The notes under the pieces are model-generated. The model searched no databases and had not been told where the DNA came from. It was given only the letters and a program-made list of their open reading frames with translations. This document shows positions 1 to 5,795 of a DNA stretch of 6,378 nt, in pieces (position 1 is the first letter of the stretch; every line of letters starts with the position of its first letter). The translations under genes and the position numbers were made by a program. The stretch comes from Nanobdellota archaeon (GTDB taxonomy: Archaea > Nanobdellota > Nanobdellia > Pacearchaeales > GW2011-AR1), in NCBI GenBank assembly GCA_018901675.1, contig JAHIEH010000081.1, forward strand, positions 1 to 6,378, read 5' to 3'.

Positions 1-216
1 AAATTAAGATTAGAGGTTTTGAAAAAATTAAGCCAAAAACCGCAAATTGCTTCTTTTTTAGCCCATAATATGGAAAAACATAGAGAAGTAATTAGCAGGA
101 TATTTTTAGACCTGCAGAAAAAAGGGCTATCTATTTGCAAAAATCCTAATTCTCCACATTTTAGATATTATAAAATTACCCCAAAAGGAAAAAAAGTTTT
201 AGAAGAATTAATTTAA
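1..216 (+). CDS. Winged helix-turn-helix DNA-binding protein, C-terminal part (5' end outside window)
   Basis: The frame is open from base 1 and gives 71 residues ending at TAA 214-216, so the true start lies upstream. A TTG at 19 is in frame but has no visible SD or promoter, and the preceding codons (KLRLEV) fit the first helix of the domain. The pattern is that of an archaeal winged helix: a first helix (RLEVLKKLSQKP), a helix-turn-helix with a recognition helix around KHREVISRIFLDLQKKGL, then a beta wing running from SICKNPN to YYKITPKGKKVLEEL. Small proteins of this type in archaea are usually ArsR/MarR-like transcriptional regulators; the target is unknown. It converges on the 224-931 gene with only 7 bp between the stop codons. 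A T7 run at 218-224 directly after the stop could end its transcript. The fold call is fairly safe, the regulator role is inferred. Confidence 0.75.
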   Translation, partial: KLRLEVLKKLSQKPQIASFLAHNMEKHREVISRIFLDLQKKGLSICKNPNSPHFRYYKITPKGKKVLEELI

Positions 217-217
217 A

Positions 218-224
218 TTTTTTT
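218..224 (+). terminator. Poly-T terminator after the wHTH gene
   Basis: Seven consecutive T residues begin two bases after the stop codon at 216. Archaeal RNA polymerase terminates at T-tracts without needing a hairpin. The run overlaps the last base of the convergent gene's stop codon. Confidence 0.45.
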
Positions 225-931
225 CAAGCTTCAAATTCAACTTCTTTTCTTATTGTTTTGCCGTCTATAACCGAGGTTCTTGCAATCTTGCCTTTTCTCC
301 TTGCGGCTTCCCTGATTTTTGCAAAATCCTTTTCTTTTTTAAGTTCTTCAGGAATTACAAGCTCATCAATCATAAAATCATGGCATATCTCTGCTTCTTT
401 CCAATTCGGCATTTCAAAAATAAAACTCTCTGCTATATTTTTATCATCTGTCTTTATCTTGCAAAAGTCTATCTTTGGCTTTTCACCACCCTTTGAACCG
501 GGTTTTGCAGATTTTGGCGCTTTTGGCTTTATCTTTAATTCACTTCCCCCTGCATTAAAACTCAAAGCAAAAAATGCTTTTGGAAGCCTGTTTAATAAAG
601 AAAGAATCTCCTCTCCGGACATATCCCTATTAATTATATACTGTTTAATCCCCATAAACTGCTTTTTATCTTGAAAATCTAAAATCCCAGTTAAATCACT
701 TGTAGAAACAACACACCCACTGGTTTTTGCTTTGTTACTTCCAAGCTTTTCTGCCATGGTTTTCACAAGCTCATTTGCAAACTCACAAGTGGTTGAAATA
801 GCATATCCTTTTTTTGAGCTCTTTGCTCTAATCAATGCCCGGTCTTTATACAATCCCTTGCTGAACTTTTGGAATTGCTGATGAACTTCTTCATCTATTT
901 TCCCCTCAAAAATCTTTTTTATGAAATTCAT
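224..931 (-). CDS. Conserved-looking protein of unknown function, 235 residues
   Basis: I cannot assign a function to this protein. It has no signal peptide or membrane segment and looks cytosolic. Residues 1-130 form a mixed alpha/beta region: an amphipathic N-terminus (MNFIKKIFEGKIDEEVHQQF), a strand-like stretch (RALIRAKSSKKGYAIST), a helix (FANELVKTMAEKLG), then a second strand/helix unit. Residues about 131-155 are a Lys/Pro/Gly/Ser-rich linker. Residues 156-235 form a second small region ending in a basic helix (AKIREAARRKGKIAR) and an acidic tail. The two-part layout with a flexible basic linker could suit nucleic-acid or ribosome contact, but that is a guess. ATG 929-931 is preferred because a TATA box at 953-959 is centred about 26 bp upstream, as for a leaderless transcript. 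From memory, similar proteins occur as hypothetical proteins in DPANN genomes. Confidence 0.8.
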   Translation of the reverse strand: MNFIKKIFEGKIDEEVHQQFQKFSKGLYKDRALIRAKSSKKGYAISTTCEFANELVKTMAEKLGSNKAKTSGCVVSTSDLTGILDFQDKKQFMGIKQYIINRDMSGEEILSLLNRLPKAFFALSFNAGGSELKIKPKAPKSAKPGSKGGEKPKIDFCKIKTDDKNIAESFIFEMPNWKEAEICHDFMIDELVIPEELKKEKDFAKIREAARRKGKIARTSVIDGKTIRKEVEFEA

Positions 932-950
932 AATTCATTTTATCACATTT

Positions 951-962
951 TGCTTATAAATC
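951..962 (-). promoter_or_regulatory. TATA box (box A) for the 224-931 gene
   Basis: The minus strand reads AAAGATTTATAAGC here, a purine-rich BRE-like stretch followed by TTTATAA. The TATA centre is about 26 bp from the A of the ATG at 931, so transcription should start at or next to the start codon. No SD is visible at the usual distance. Confidence 0.55.
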
Positions 963-973
963 TTTTGTTAAAA

Positions 974-1016
974 TGTATAACTGAATTGATTAGTTTGTAT
1001 ACTTTTCAGTTATACA
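974..1016. repeat. 12-bp perfect inverted repeat in the divergent promoter region
   Basis: TGTATAACTGAA at 974-985 is the exact reverse complement of TTCAGTTATACA at 1005-1016; 19 bp separate the arms, and a GTATAC palindrome sits inside the spacer at 997-1002. The element lies 11 bp beyond the TATA box of the leftward gene and about 60 bp upstream of the TATA box of the rightward gene. It could be a binding site for a dimeric regulator or a hairpin. The arm-to-arm centre distance of 31 bp is about three helical turns. Confidence 0.6.
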
Positions 1017-1076
1017 GACAGAGAACTGCAACGAGCATATGATGAAAATAAATCGGTTATCTGTATTTTACAAAGC

Positions 1077-1084
1077 TTTATAAA
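1077..1084 (+). promoter_or_regulatory. TATA box for the AI-2E family transporter gene
   Basis: TTTATAAA is centred about 26 bp upstream of ATG 1106, the standard archaeal distance to the transcription start. The mRNA would be leaderless, which agrees with the lack of an SD before 1106. Confidence 0.6.
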
Positions 1085-1105
1085 TTTTGGAAATCTTACT
1101 GATTT

Positions 1106-2155
1106 ATGGCAATGAAAATGGATGAAGATTATTTCAAGAAAGTTATGACTGCGATTTTATTTATCTTGCTGATAGTTTTATCTTTCTTTGTAATAAAACC
1201 AATTTTGATATCCATAATCTTTGGGGTGATATTAGCATTTGTTTTCACACCAGTATACAATAAAATCTATAAAATTACAAAAAACAAAAATTTTTCTGTT
1301 TCAATAATCTCTTTTTTCCTGGTATTAATCATAATACTTCTCTTCTGGTTTTTAACGCCGATTATTATCGAGCAGTCTTTAAAGATTTTTGTTGCATCAC
1401 AGCAAATGGATATAATTACTCCTCTTAAACAAATTTTCCCCCACTTATTCACTTCAGAAGCATTTTCCACGCAGATTGTTGCCACCATTCATGCTTTTAT
1501 CACAAAAACAACAAATTCTTTGATGAATCAATTTACGGATATATTGCTTAATCTTCCAACATTATCCCTGCAGTTAGTAGTAGTTGCATTTACTTTCTTT
1601 TTTGTTTTGAGGGACAAGGAAGAATTAATTTCCTACATAAAAAGTTTATTGCCATTCCCTGAAGAAGTTGAAAGGAAATTATTTGAATCTACCAAAGGGC
1701 TTACTACCTCGATTATTTATGGTCAGATTTTAATAGGAATATTGCAGGGGATTATTGCAGGAGTGGGTTTTTTTATTTTTGGGGTTCCAAATGCTTTGCT
1801 TTTGACAATTTTGGCAACAGTAGGCGGAGTATTGCCTATGATTGGGCCAGTAATGGTATGGGTGCCAGTTGATGTCTATCTATTTGTAGCAGGCAATCAG
1901 TTTGAAGCAATGGGAGTATTAATCTTTGGATTAATCTCTTCTACTATTGATAACATTCTAAGGCCGATAATAGTTTCCAGGGCAACCAAAATGTCTTCCT
2001 CTTTGGTATTAATAGGAATGATTGGGGGGCTGTTTTTATTCGGGATTTTAGGTTTAATTCTCGGCCCTTTAATACTTGCATATTTATTAATAGTGCTGGA
2101 ACTTTATAGAAAAAAGAAATCTCCCGAAGTATTTATTCAAGAACCTGTAAAATAA
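1106..2155 (+). CDS. AI-2E family transporter (PerM/UPF0118 family membrane protein)
   Basis: This 349-residue protein matches the AI-2E transporter family (Pfam PF01594) in length and layout. Hydrophobic segments lie at about 14-30, 32-50, 64-88, 152-168, 202-226, 229-262, 268-280 and 298-331. A soluble stretch at about 89-150 precedes the conserved C-terminal half. The hallmarks there are GQ...G..QG (206-215), VGGVLPMIGPVMVWVPV (239-255), IDNILRP (281-287) and a Gly-rich GG..LFG..G...GP (307-321). The C-terminus is charged and cytoplasmic-like (RKKKSPEVF). Family members have been linked to autoinducer-2 export and to Na+/H+ antiport, but the archaeal substrate is unknown, so the family name should not be read as quorum sensing. 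In-frame ATGs also occur at 1112 and 1118; 1106 is chosen because it lies 26 bp from the TATA centre. The gene diverges from the 224-931 gene, and no clear terminator follows it. Confidence 0.93.
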   Translation: MAMKMDEDYFKKVMTAILFILLIVLSFFVIKPILISIIFGVILAFVFTPVYNKIYKITKNKNFSVSIISFFLVLIIILLFWFLTPIIIEQSLKIFVASQQMDIITPLKQIFPHLFTSEAFSTQIVATIHAFITKTTNSLMNQFTDILLNLPTLSLQLVVVAFTFFFVLRDKEELISYIKSLLPFPEEVERKLFESTKGLTTSIIYGQILIGILQGIIAGVGFFIFGVPNALLLTILATVGGVLPMIGPVMVWVPVDVYLFVAGNQFEAMGVLIFGLISSTIDNILRPIIVSRATKMSSSLVLIGMIGGLFLFGILGLILGPLILAYLLIVLELYRKKKSPEVFIQEPVK

Positions 2156-2192
2156 TGCTGAAAATTTGCTTACTGGAGTGAATCAAAGTTAG

Positions 2193-2205
2193 ATAAATAT
2201 AAAAA
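2193..2205 (+). promoter_or_regulatory. Probable TATA box for the AMP phosphorylase gene
   Basis: ATAAATATAAAAA would place transcription start near 2226 and give a leader of about 38 nt carrying the SD. A second AT-rich candidate, AATATAAAAT at 2231-2240, would start transcription only about 3 nt before the ATG, leaving no room for the SD, so the upstream box is preferred. The region is very AT-rich and the choice is uncertain. Confidence 0.35.
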
Positions 2206-2255
2206 TCATTTTCTCTAATTATAATCAAGTAATATAAAATATAAAAAATTAAAAA

Positions 2256-2263
2256 GAGGGGAT
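2256..2263 (+). promoter_or_regulatory. Shine-Dalgarno site of the AMP phosphorylase gene
   Basis: GAGGGGAT matches 7 of 8 bases of GAGGTGAT, the complement of the conserved archaeal 16S rRNA 3' end. It touches the ATG at 2264, with the GAGG core 4 nt upstream, a short but workable spacing that supports this start. Confidence 0.55.
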
Positions 2264-3736
2264 ATGGATCTTAAAGTAAAATTGTTAAATTGGTCTGCTG
2301 GCCTTCCGGTAGCAATGCTGAATGAGGAAACTGCAAAAAAAATGGGTGCTCATCTGAAAGAGAGAGTCAGCATTAAAACTTCCTCGAAGGAGATGTCGAT
2401 GATAATCGACACTGCTGGAAGCCTGATAAAAAAAAATGAAATAGCAGTTTCATCAGAGATAAAACAGATTCTTGGCTTAAAAGAGCATCAGGCAGTGGAG
2501 GTTAATTTAGTTCAATCTACAAAAAGCTTGGAATACATAAAGAAAAAATTGAATAAATTCCGCCTGTCTGAAAGAGAAATAAAAGTAATAGTAAAAGATA
2601 TTGTAGCCAATGCACTTTCTGAATCGGAAATTGCATTATTTGTTTCTGCAATGTACAAATATGGAATGAACATGAAAGAGACTATTTTTATGATTAAGGC
2701 AATGTATGAAACAGGAAACAGACTGATTTTGAAAAGTGATTTTGTAGCAGACAAACATTCTATAGGTGGGATAGCGGGGAACAGGACAACTCCTATTGTT
2801 GTTTCTATATGTGCCTCTGCAGGATTAGTGATGCCTAAAACTTCTTCGAGGGCAATTACCAGCGCAGCAGGGACAGCAGATGTTATAGAAACAATAGCTA
2901 AAGTGGATTTTTCTATAAAAGAATTGAAAGAGATAATAAAGAAAACAAATGCTTGTATGATTTGGGGCGGTTCTATTGGCTTCGCACCTGCAGACTCTCA
3001 GATAATTCAAATAGAGAAAGTTCTAAATATCGACCCTGAATCACAGCTTCTTGCGAGCATAATGGCAAAAAAATTAGCTGTAGGAAGCAAGTATATACTA
3101 ATAGACATACCATATGGAAAATCTGCAAAGGTAAGCAAAAAAAAGGCAGTCGCATTAAAAAAGAAATTCGAATTTCTTGGGGGATATTTTCATAAAAAAT
3201 TAAAATGTGTTTTAACAGATGGGAGTCAGCCTATTGGCAATGGGATTGGCCCGGTTTTGGAGTTAATGGACATTATCGCAATTCTCAATCAAAAAGAAAA
3301 AGGTCCTGAAGACTTAGAAAAAAAATCATTGTTTCTTTCAGGGCAATTGCTGGAAATGACTGGAAAAGCAAAAAAAGGGCAGGGGGAAAAGATGGCACAA
3401 AAAATTTTATATTCAGGAAAAGCTTTTGAAAAATTTAAGCAGATTATCAAAGCCCAGCACGGCAGTCTTAAGAAGATAAAATTATCAAGAATAAAAAAAG
3501 AAATTTTATCAACTCATAATGGCAGAATTTTAGAAATTGATAACAAAAAAATTAATTCTTTGGCAAGAGCTGCAGGCTGTCCTGCTGATAAATCTTCAGG
3601 AGTTTATCTGCATCTTCACGTTGGGGGTAAAGTCCGGAAAGGGGATGCGCTTTTAACGATTTATTCCGAATCAAAGAACCGGCTTAATGACGCTGTTAGA
3701 TTTTATAAAGATAATAAGATTATAAAAATAGGATAA
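2264..3736 (+). CDS. deoA: AMP phosphorylase (nucleoside 5'-monophosphate phosphorylase, EC 2.4.2.57)
   Basis: The family enzyme converts AMP (also CMP and UMP) plus phosphate to the free base and ribose 1,5-bisphosphate. In archaea this product is isomerised to ribulose 1,5-bisphosphate and fed to type III RuBisCO; neither partner gene is in this window. The 490-residue length fits the archaeal AMP phosphorylase family (about 500) rather than bacterial thymidine phosphorylase (about 440), the extra length being an N-terminal domain of about 85 residues. Motifs in order: phosphate-binding KHSIGG (164-169) and GNRTTP (172-177), SSRAITSAAGTAD (194-206), WGG...FAPAD (234-244), IDPESQLLASIMAKK (256-270), DIPYGKSAKV (281-290), TDGSQPIGNGIGP (318-330), and a C-terminal domain with RAAGCPADKSSGVYLHLHVG (435-454). 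The SRAITS signature and the N-terminal domain separate it from true pyrimidine nucleoside phosphorylases. All main motifs are intact, so it should be active. It seems to be transcribed alone. Confidence 0.95.
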   Translation: MDLKVKLLNWSAGLPVAMLNEETAKKMGAHLKERVSIKTSSKEMSMIIDTAGSLIKKNEIAVSSEIKQILGLKEHQAVEVNLVQSTKSLEYIKKKLNKFRLSEREIKVIVKDIVANALSESEIALFVSAMYKYGMNMKETIFMIKAMYETGNRLILKSDFVADKHSIGGIAGNRTTPIVVSICASAGLVMPKTSSRAITSAAGTADVIETIAKVDFSIKELKEIIKKTNACMIWGGSIGFAPADSQIIQIEKVLNIDPESQLLASIMAKKLAVGSKYILIDIPYGKSAKVSKKKAVALKKKFEFLGGYFHKKLKCVLTDGSQPIGNGIGPVLELMDIIAILNQKEKGPEDLEKKSLFLSGQLLEMTGKAKKGQGEKMAQKILYSGKAFEKFKQIIKAQHGSLKKIKLSRIKKEILSTHNGRILEIDNKKINSLARAAGCPADKSSGVYLHLHVGGKVRKGDALLTIYSESKNRLNDAVRFYKDNKIIKIG

Positions 3737-3747
3737 ACAGCGAAAGG

Positions 3748-3757
3748 TTTTTAAATA
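3748..3757 (+). promoter_or_regulatory. TATA box with BRE for the surface protein gene
   Basis: TTTTTAAATA follows a BRE-like CGAAAGG (3741-3747). The predicted transcription start is near 3779, giving a leader of about 40 nt. This is the best-formed promoter in the window, in keeping with an abundant surface protein. Confidence 0.6.
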
Positions 3758-3784
3758 ACTAAATGTTATTTTTATTAATTAAAT

Positions 3785-3813
3785 AAAAGAGATGAGCAAT
3801 AAAAAAGAGATGA
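3785..3813 (+). repeat. Direct repeat AAAAGAGATGA (2 copies, 18-bp period) in the leader
   Basis: Exact copies lie at 3785-3795 and 3803-3813. The second is part of the SD before ATG 3818. The first contains ATG 3792, which opens a 9-codon ORF. Confidence 0.6.
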
Positions 3814-3821
3814 TCCAATGA
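3792..3821 (+). other. Possible 9-codon upstream ORF overlapping the surface protein start (ATGA)
   Basis: ATG 3792 reads MSNKKEMIQ and stops at TGA 3819-3821, which overlaps the main ATG 3818 as ATGA, the classic translational-coupling overlap. It lies in the predicted leader. It has no SD of its own, so translation is uncertain and it may be a by-product of the repeated leader sequence. Confidence 0.2.
3807..3816 (+). promoter_or_regulatory. Strong Shine-Dalgarno site of the surface protein gene
   Basis: GAGATGATCC differs at one base from GAGGTGATCC, the full complement of the archaeal 16S 3' end. It lies directly before ATG 3818 and fixes that start. Confidence 0.65.
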
Positions 3822-5461
3822 GAAACAAAAATTTACTTGAGTTAATAATATTGACAGGGATGCTTTTAATTCTAGCAACAACTTTTGCAAGTGCAGCGGA
3901 TTTTGCAAACATTTCAGTGGTATCTTTTAGTGCAGATGGAAATACTGTAACAACCAATGGTTCTTTCTTGGCATTTAGTAATGAAACAACAGTTTCGGTA
4001 GGATTTATTGTTAGAAATTTCACTACTCTCGCAGGAGCTAATATATCCTATTCTCTTGATAACGGTGCTTATAAAACAGTTTGTAACAGTAGTGCAGGTC
4101 TCACGAGACTTACACAAATGGTGAACGCTAATGTAAGTGGATGTGTGGTAAATAATGCATCAACTACAAATACTCAGGCAACTGTTAACTACCTTTATCT
4201 AAATGTCACAGAAGGTAAGCATGTTATTGTGATTAATGTAACATTAGATGAAGCTACTAGTAATGCAGCTTCAACCAATGAAACTGGTGGAGACCCAAAT
4301 GCAACATTCTACATTAACAACTTTAAGAGTTTAGCTTGGGGTGCTACTGTAAGAGCTGACTGGGAGAATTTAAGTGCAAGCCAGATTCCAATAAGTGTCG
4401 CCTTTAATTCCAAGTTTGTTAAGAATATAACAATTCAGGTGTATAACTTTACAACTACTCTGCTTGTATATAATGTAACATTTGGAATGGGTGCTTCTGA
4501 TGTGGCTGGTGCTGATGGAGTCAGAAATGACACTAAAACTGCTTCGTACAATTGGACAGTTTCAGTTAGCAACTGGTATACATATAATGTAACACTTATA
4601 GCATCTAACAACATGTCATTAACAGGATATTACAACTGGTCTATTGTAAGACATATTGTTTTAGATAATGTAGCTCCTAACACATCAGCAGTAAGCTGTA
4701 CTGGATGGAAATCTGCGACAGATGCTACAGTTGAAAAAGATGCTACTTTTACATGCAGTTGTTCTTCAGCTGAAAACAATGATACTGTTGCAACATACAT
4801 CTGGACGCCTTCATCAAGTCCTTCAACAAGTGTTTTAGGATTGTTCGGAGTAACTTGTCACAGAAAAGATTCTGCAGGAAACAATGGAACTTCAACTACT
4901 TTGACTTACACTGTTAAAGATGTAGACGTTTCGGCTAGTAGTGGTACAAGCGCATCAACAACTCCAAAAGGAGCAACAATTGTTATAGCTGAACCACAAT
5001 TTACAGCAGGATACACGCAAGCACTTTCAGCAAATGACAAATTCCAAGTGACTTTCAAACCCTCAGCAGCTACTGTGTTAGAAACCCATACAATACAAGT
5101 AAGTTCTGTTGGAACCGATAGTGCTACTATTATAATCTCTTCAAACCCAATAACTTTAGTGTTAAATATTGGCGGAGAAAAGAAAGTAGACATTGATGGT
5201 GATGGAACTTATGACGTTTCTGTAAAGTTGAACAAGATAACTGATGGCAAAGGAGATTTCACTGTAAAGAAGATATCTGAACCAATCCCTGCAAGCGAAA
5301 CAGGACCTGTAAGTGGTGGGACTGGATTAGAAGAAGAGGCAACTACTGAAGAAACACCAAGTGGTGGAATATCCTCGAGAACATTATGGATAATTGCAGT
5401 AGTGGTTGTAGTAATCATTGCAGTAGTTCTTGTATCAATGACAAAAAAGAAGAAAAAATAA
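3818..5461 (+). CDS. Secreted, sequon-rich surface protein with C-terminal membrane anchor (S-layer-like)
   Basis: This 547-residue protein begins with a Sec signal peptide: basic RNKN, hydrophobic core 6-20, likely cleavage after ASA (24-26). The ectodomain, rich in Thr, Ser, Asn and Ala, holds 24 N-X-S/T sequons by my count, all between residues 31 and 358, suggesting dense archaeal N-glycosylation. Six cysteines (89, 109, 294, 313, 315, 347) fall into an N-terminal pair and a second module of about 285-367 with FTCSCSSAE and DSAGN, which resembles the Ig/HYR-like repeats of archaeal surface proteins. Residues 385-487 form a sequon-free beta domain containing DIDGDGTYD (458-466), an EF-hand/dockerin-like calcium-loop pattern. 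An acidic Gly/Thr/Glu stretch (about 490-518) leads to one membrane helix (523-541) and the tail KKKKK. The protein should be displayed outside the cell, as a cell-wall component or adhesin. The major S-layer role is inferred from promoter, SD and glycosylation signals; no enzyme motif was seen. Confidence 0.88.
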   Translation: MRNKNLLELIILTGMLLILATTFASAADFANISVVSFSADGNTVTTNGSFLAFSNETTVSVGFIVRNFTTLAGANISYSLDNGAYKTVCNSSAGLTRLTQMVNANVSGCVVNNASTTNTQATVNYLYLNVTEGKHVIVINVTLDEATSNAASTNETGGDPNATFYINNFKSLAWGATVRADWENLSASQIPISVAFNSKFVKNITIQVYNFTTTLLVYNVTFGMGASDVAGADGVRNDTKTASYNWTVSVSNWYTYNVTLIASNNMSLTGYYNWSIVRHIVLDNVAPNTSAVSCTGWKSATDATVEKDATFTCSCSSAENNDTVATYIWTPSSSPSTSVLGLFGVTCHRKDSAGNNGTSTTLTYTVKDVDVSASSGTSASTTPKGATIVIAEPQFTAGYTQALSANDKFQVTFKPSAATVLETHTIQVSSVGTDSATIIISSNPITLVLNIGGEKKVDIDGDGTYDVSVKLNKITDGKGDFTVKKISEPIPASETGPVSGGTGLEEEATTEETPSGGISSRTLWIIAVVVVVIIAVVLVSMTKKKKK

Positions 5462-5506
5462 ACTTTAAAAAATTTTCTTCTATTTTCTTTTTTTATTTTT
5501 TATTTC
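5462..5506 (+). terminator. T-rich termination region after the surface protein gene
   Basis: Several T-tracts follow the stop within 45 bp (for example 5488-5494 and 5496-5500), the usual form of an archaeal terminator zone. No hairpin is needed or obvious. Confidence 0.5.
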
Positions 5507-5507
5507 T

Positions 5508-5548
5508 AAATCTGGGTTTAATACCCCGCAGATTGCTGCGGTAGATTT
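5508..5548. repeat. REP-like hairpin (CCGCAG-ATTG-CTGCGG)
   Basis: CCGCAG 5526-5531 and CTGCGG 5536-5541 form a 6-bp GC-rich stem with loop ATTG. An outer pair, AAATCT 5508-5513 with AGATTT 5543-5548, can close around it. The GC-rich palindrome in AT-rich surroundings, flanked by GTAG (5541-5544), recalls REP or IS200/IS605-end hairpins. No transposase gene is nearby, so this is at most a remnant or a lone repeat. The TTTAATA at 5517-5523 could also be a TATA box for the RNA candidate that follows. Confidence 0.4.
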
Positions 5549-5557
5549 GGAAAGACT

Positions 5558-5645
5558 AAAATTACCAGTTGCCGAAGGCAAAAAAATTTGAGATAAATCC
5601 TCTGTAGCTTGTTGGGGAGATAGCAAATTTTTAGGTAATTTTTTT
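5558..5645 (+). ncRNA. Candidate structured RNA: three-way junction ending in a T-run
   Basis: By eye this intergenic stretch folds with nearly every base placed. The closing stem is AAAATTACC 5558-5566 with GGTAATTTT 5634-5642 (9 bp). Inside, TTGCC-GAA-GGCAA forms hairpin 5569-5581. Immediately after it, AAAAATTTG 5582-5590 pairs with CAAATTTTT 5624-5632 (9 bp). That arm continues through an internal loop (AGATAAA / GATAG) to a short stem TCCTC 5598-5602 with GGGGA 5614-5618 and an 11-nt loop. Only 2, 0 and 1 nt join the helices. A T-run (5639-5645) at the 3' end fits a terminator for plus-strand transcription, and TTTAATA (5517-5523) could be its TATA box. No known RNA family was recognised. 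Alternatives are a MITE-like element with short terminal inverted repeats, or part of the surface protein 3' UTR. Confidence 0.4.
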
Positions 5646-5765
5646 ATTAATTCATTCTGTCAAGAATATTAGTTCTGTTGAGGTATAGCATGTTGCATTA
5701 AAATAAACCATGATATCAATCAGCAAAAGGCTAGCAGAATTATAAGCTTTAAGCGTCTAATAAGA
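5646..5765. other. Intergenic DNA without a recognised gene
   Basis: This stretch between the RNA candidate and the promoter of the 90-residue protein gene has no convincing ORF, no C/D or H/ACA box pattern and no notable repeat on either strand. Confidence 0.4.
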
Positions 5766-5773
5766 TTTTTAAA
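5766..5773 (+). promoter_or_regulatory. TATA box for the 90-residue protein gene
   Basis: TTTTTAAA is centred about 26 bp upstream of ATG 5796, so a leaderless transcript is expected; no SD precedes the ATG. Confidence 0.55.
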
Positions 5774-5795
5774 CACCTTTTTTATAATATATATC

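Noticed and set aside
258..674. 138-codon ORF on the plus strand inside the 224-931 minus gene
   Set aside because: It is antisense to a better-supported gene with promoter and balanced composition; its Ser/Phe/Leu-rich product is a typical opposite-strand shadow.
1039..1083. 14-codon ORF (MMKINRLSVFYKAL) upstream of the transporter
   Set aside because: It ends within the TATA box of the transporter, lies upstream of the predicted transcription start and has no SD.
4906..5193. 95-codon minus-strand ORF inside the surface protein gene
   Set aside because: It is antisense to the calcium-loop domain of the surface protein, with no promoter or SD; shadow ORF.
5655..5795. C/D or H/ACA guide RNA in the gap before the 90-residue protein
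   Set aside because: No RUGAUGA/CUGA pair and no hairpin-ACA arrangement is visible on either strand.
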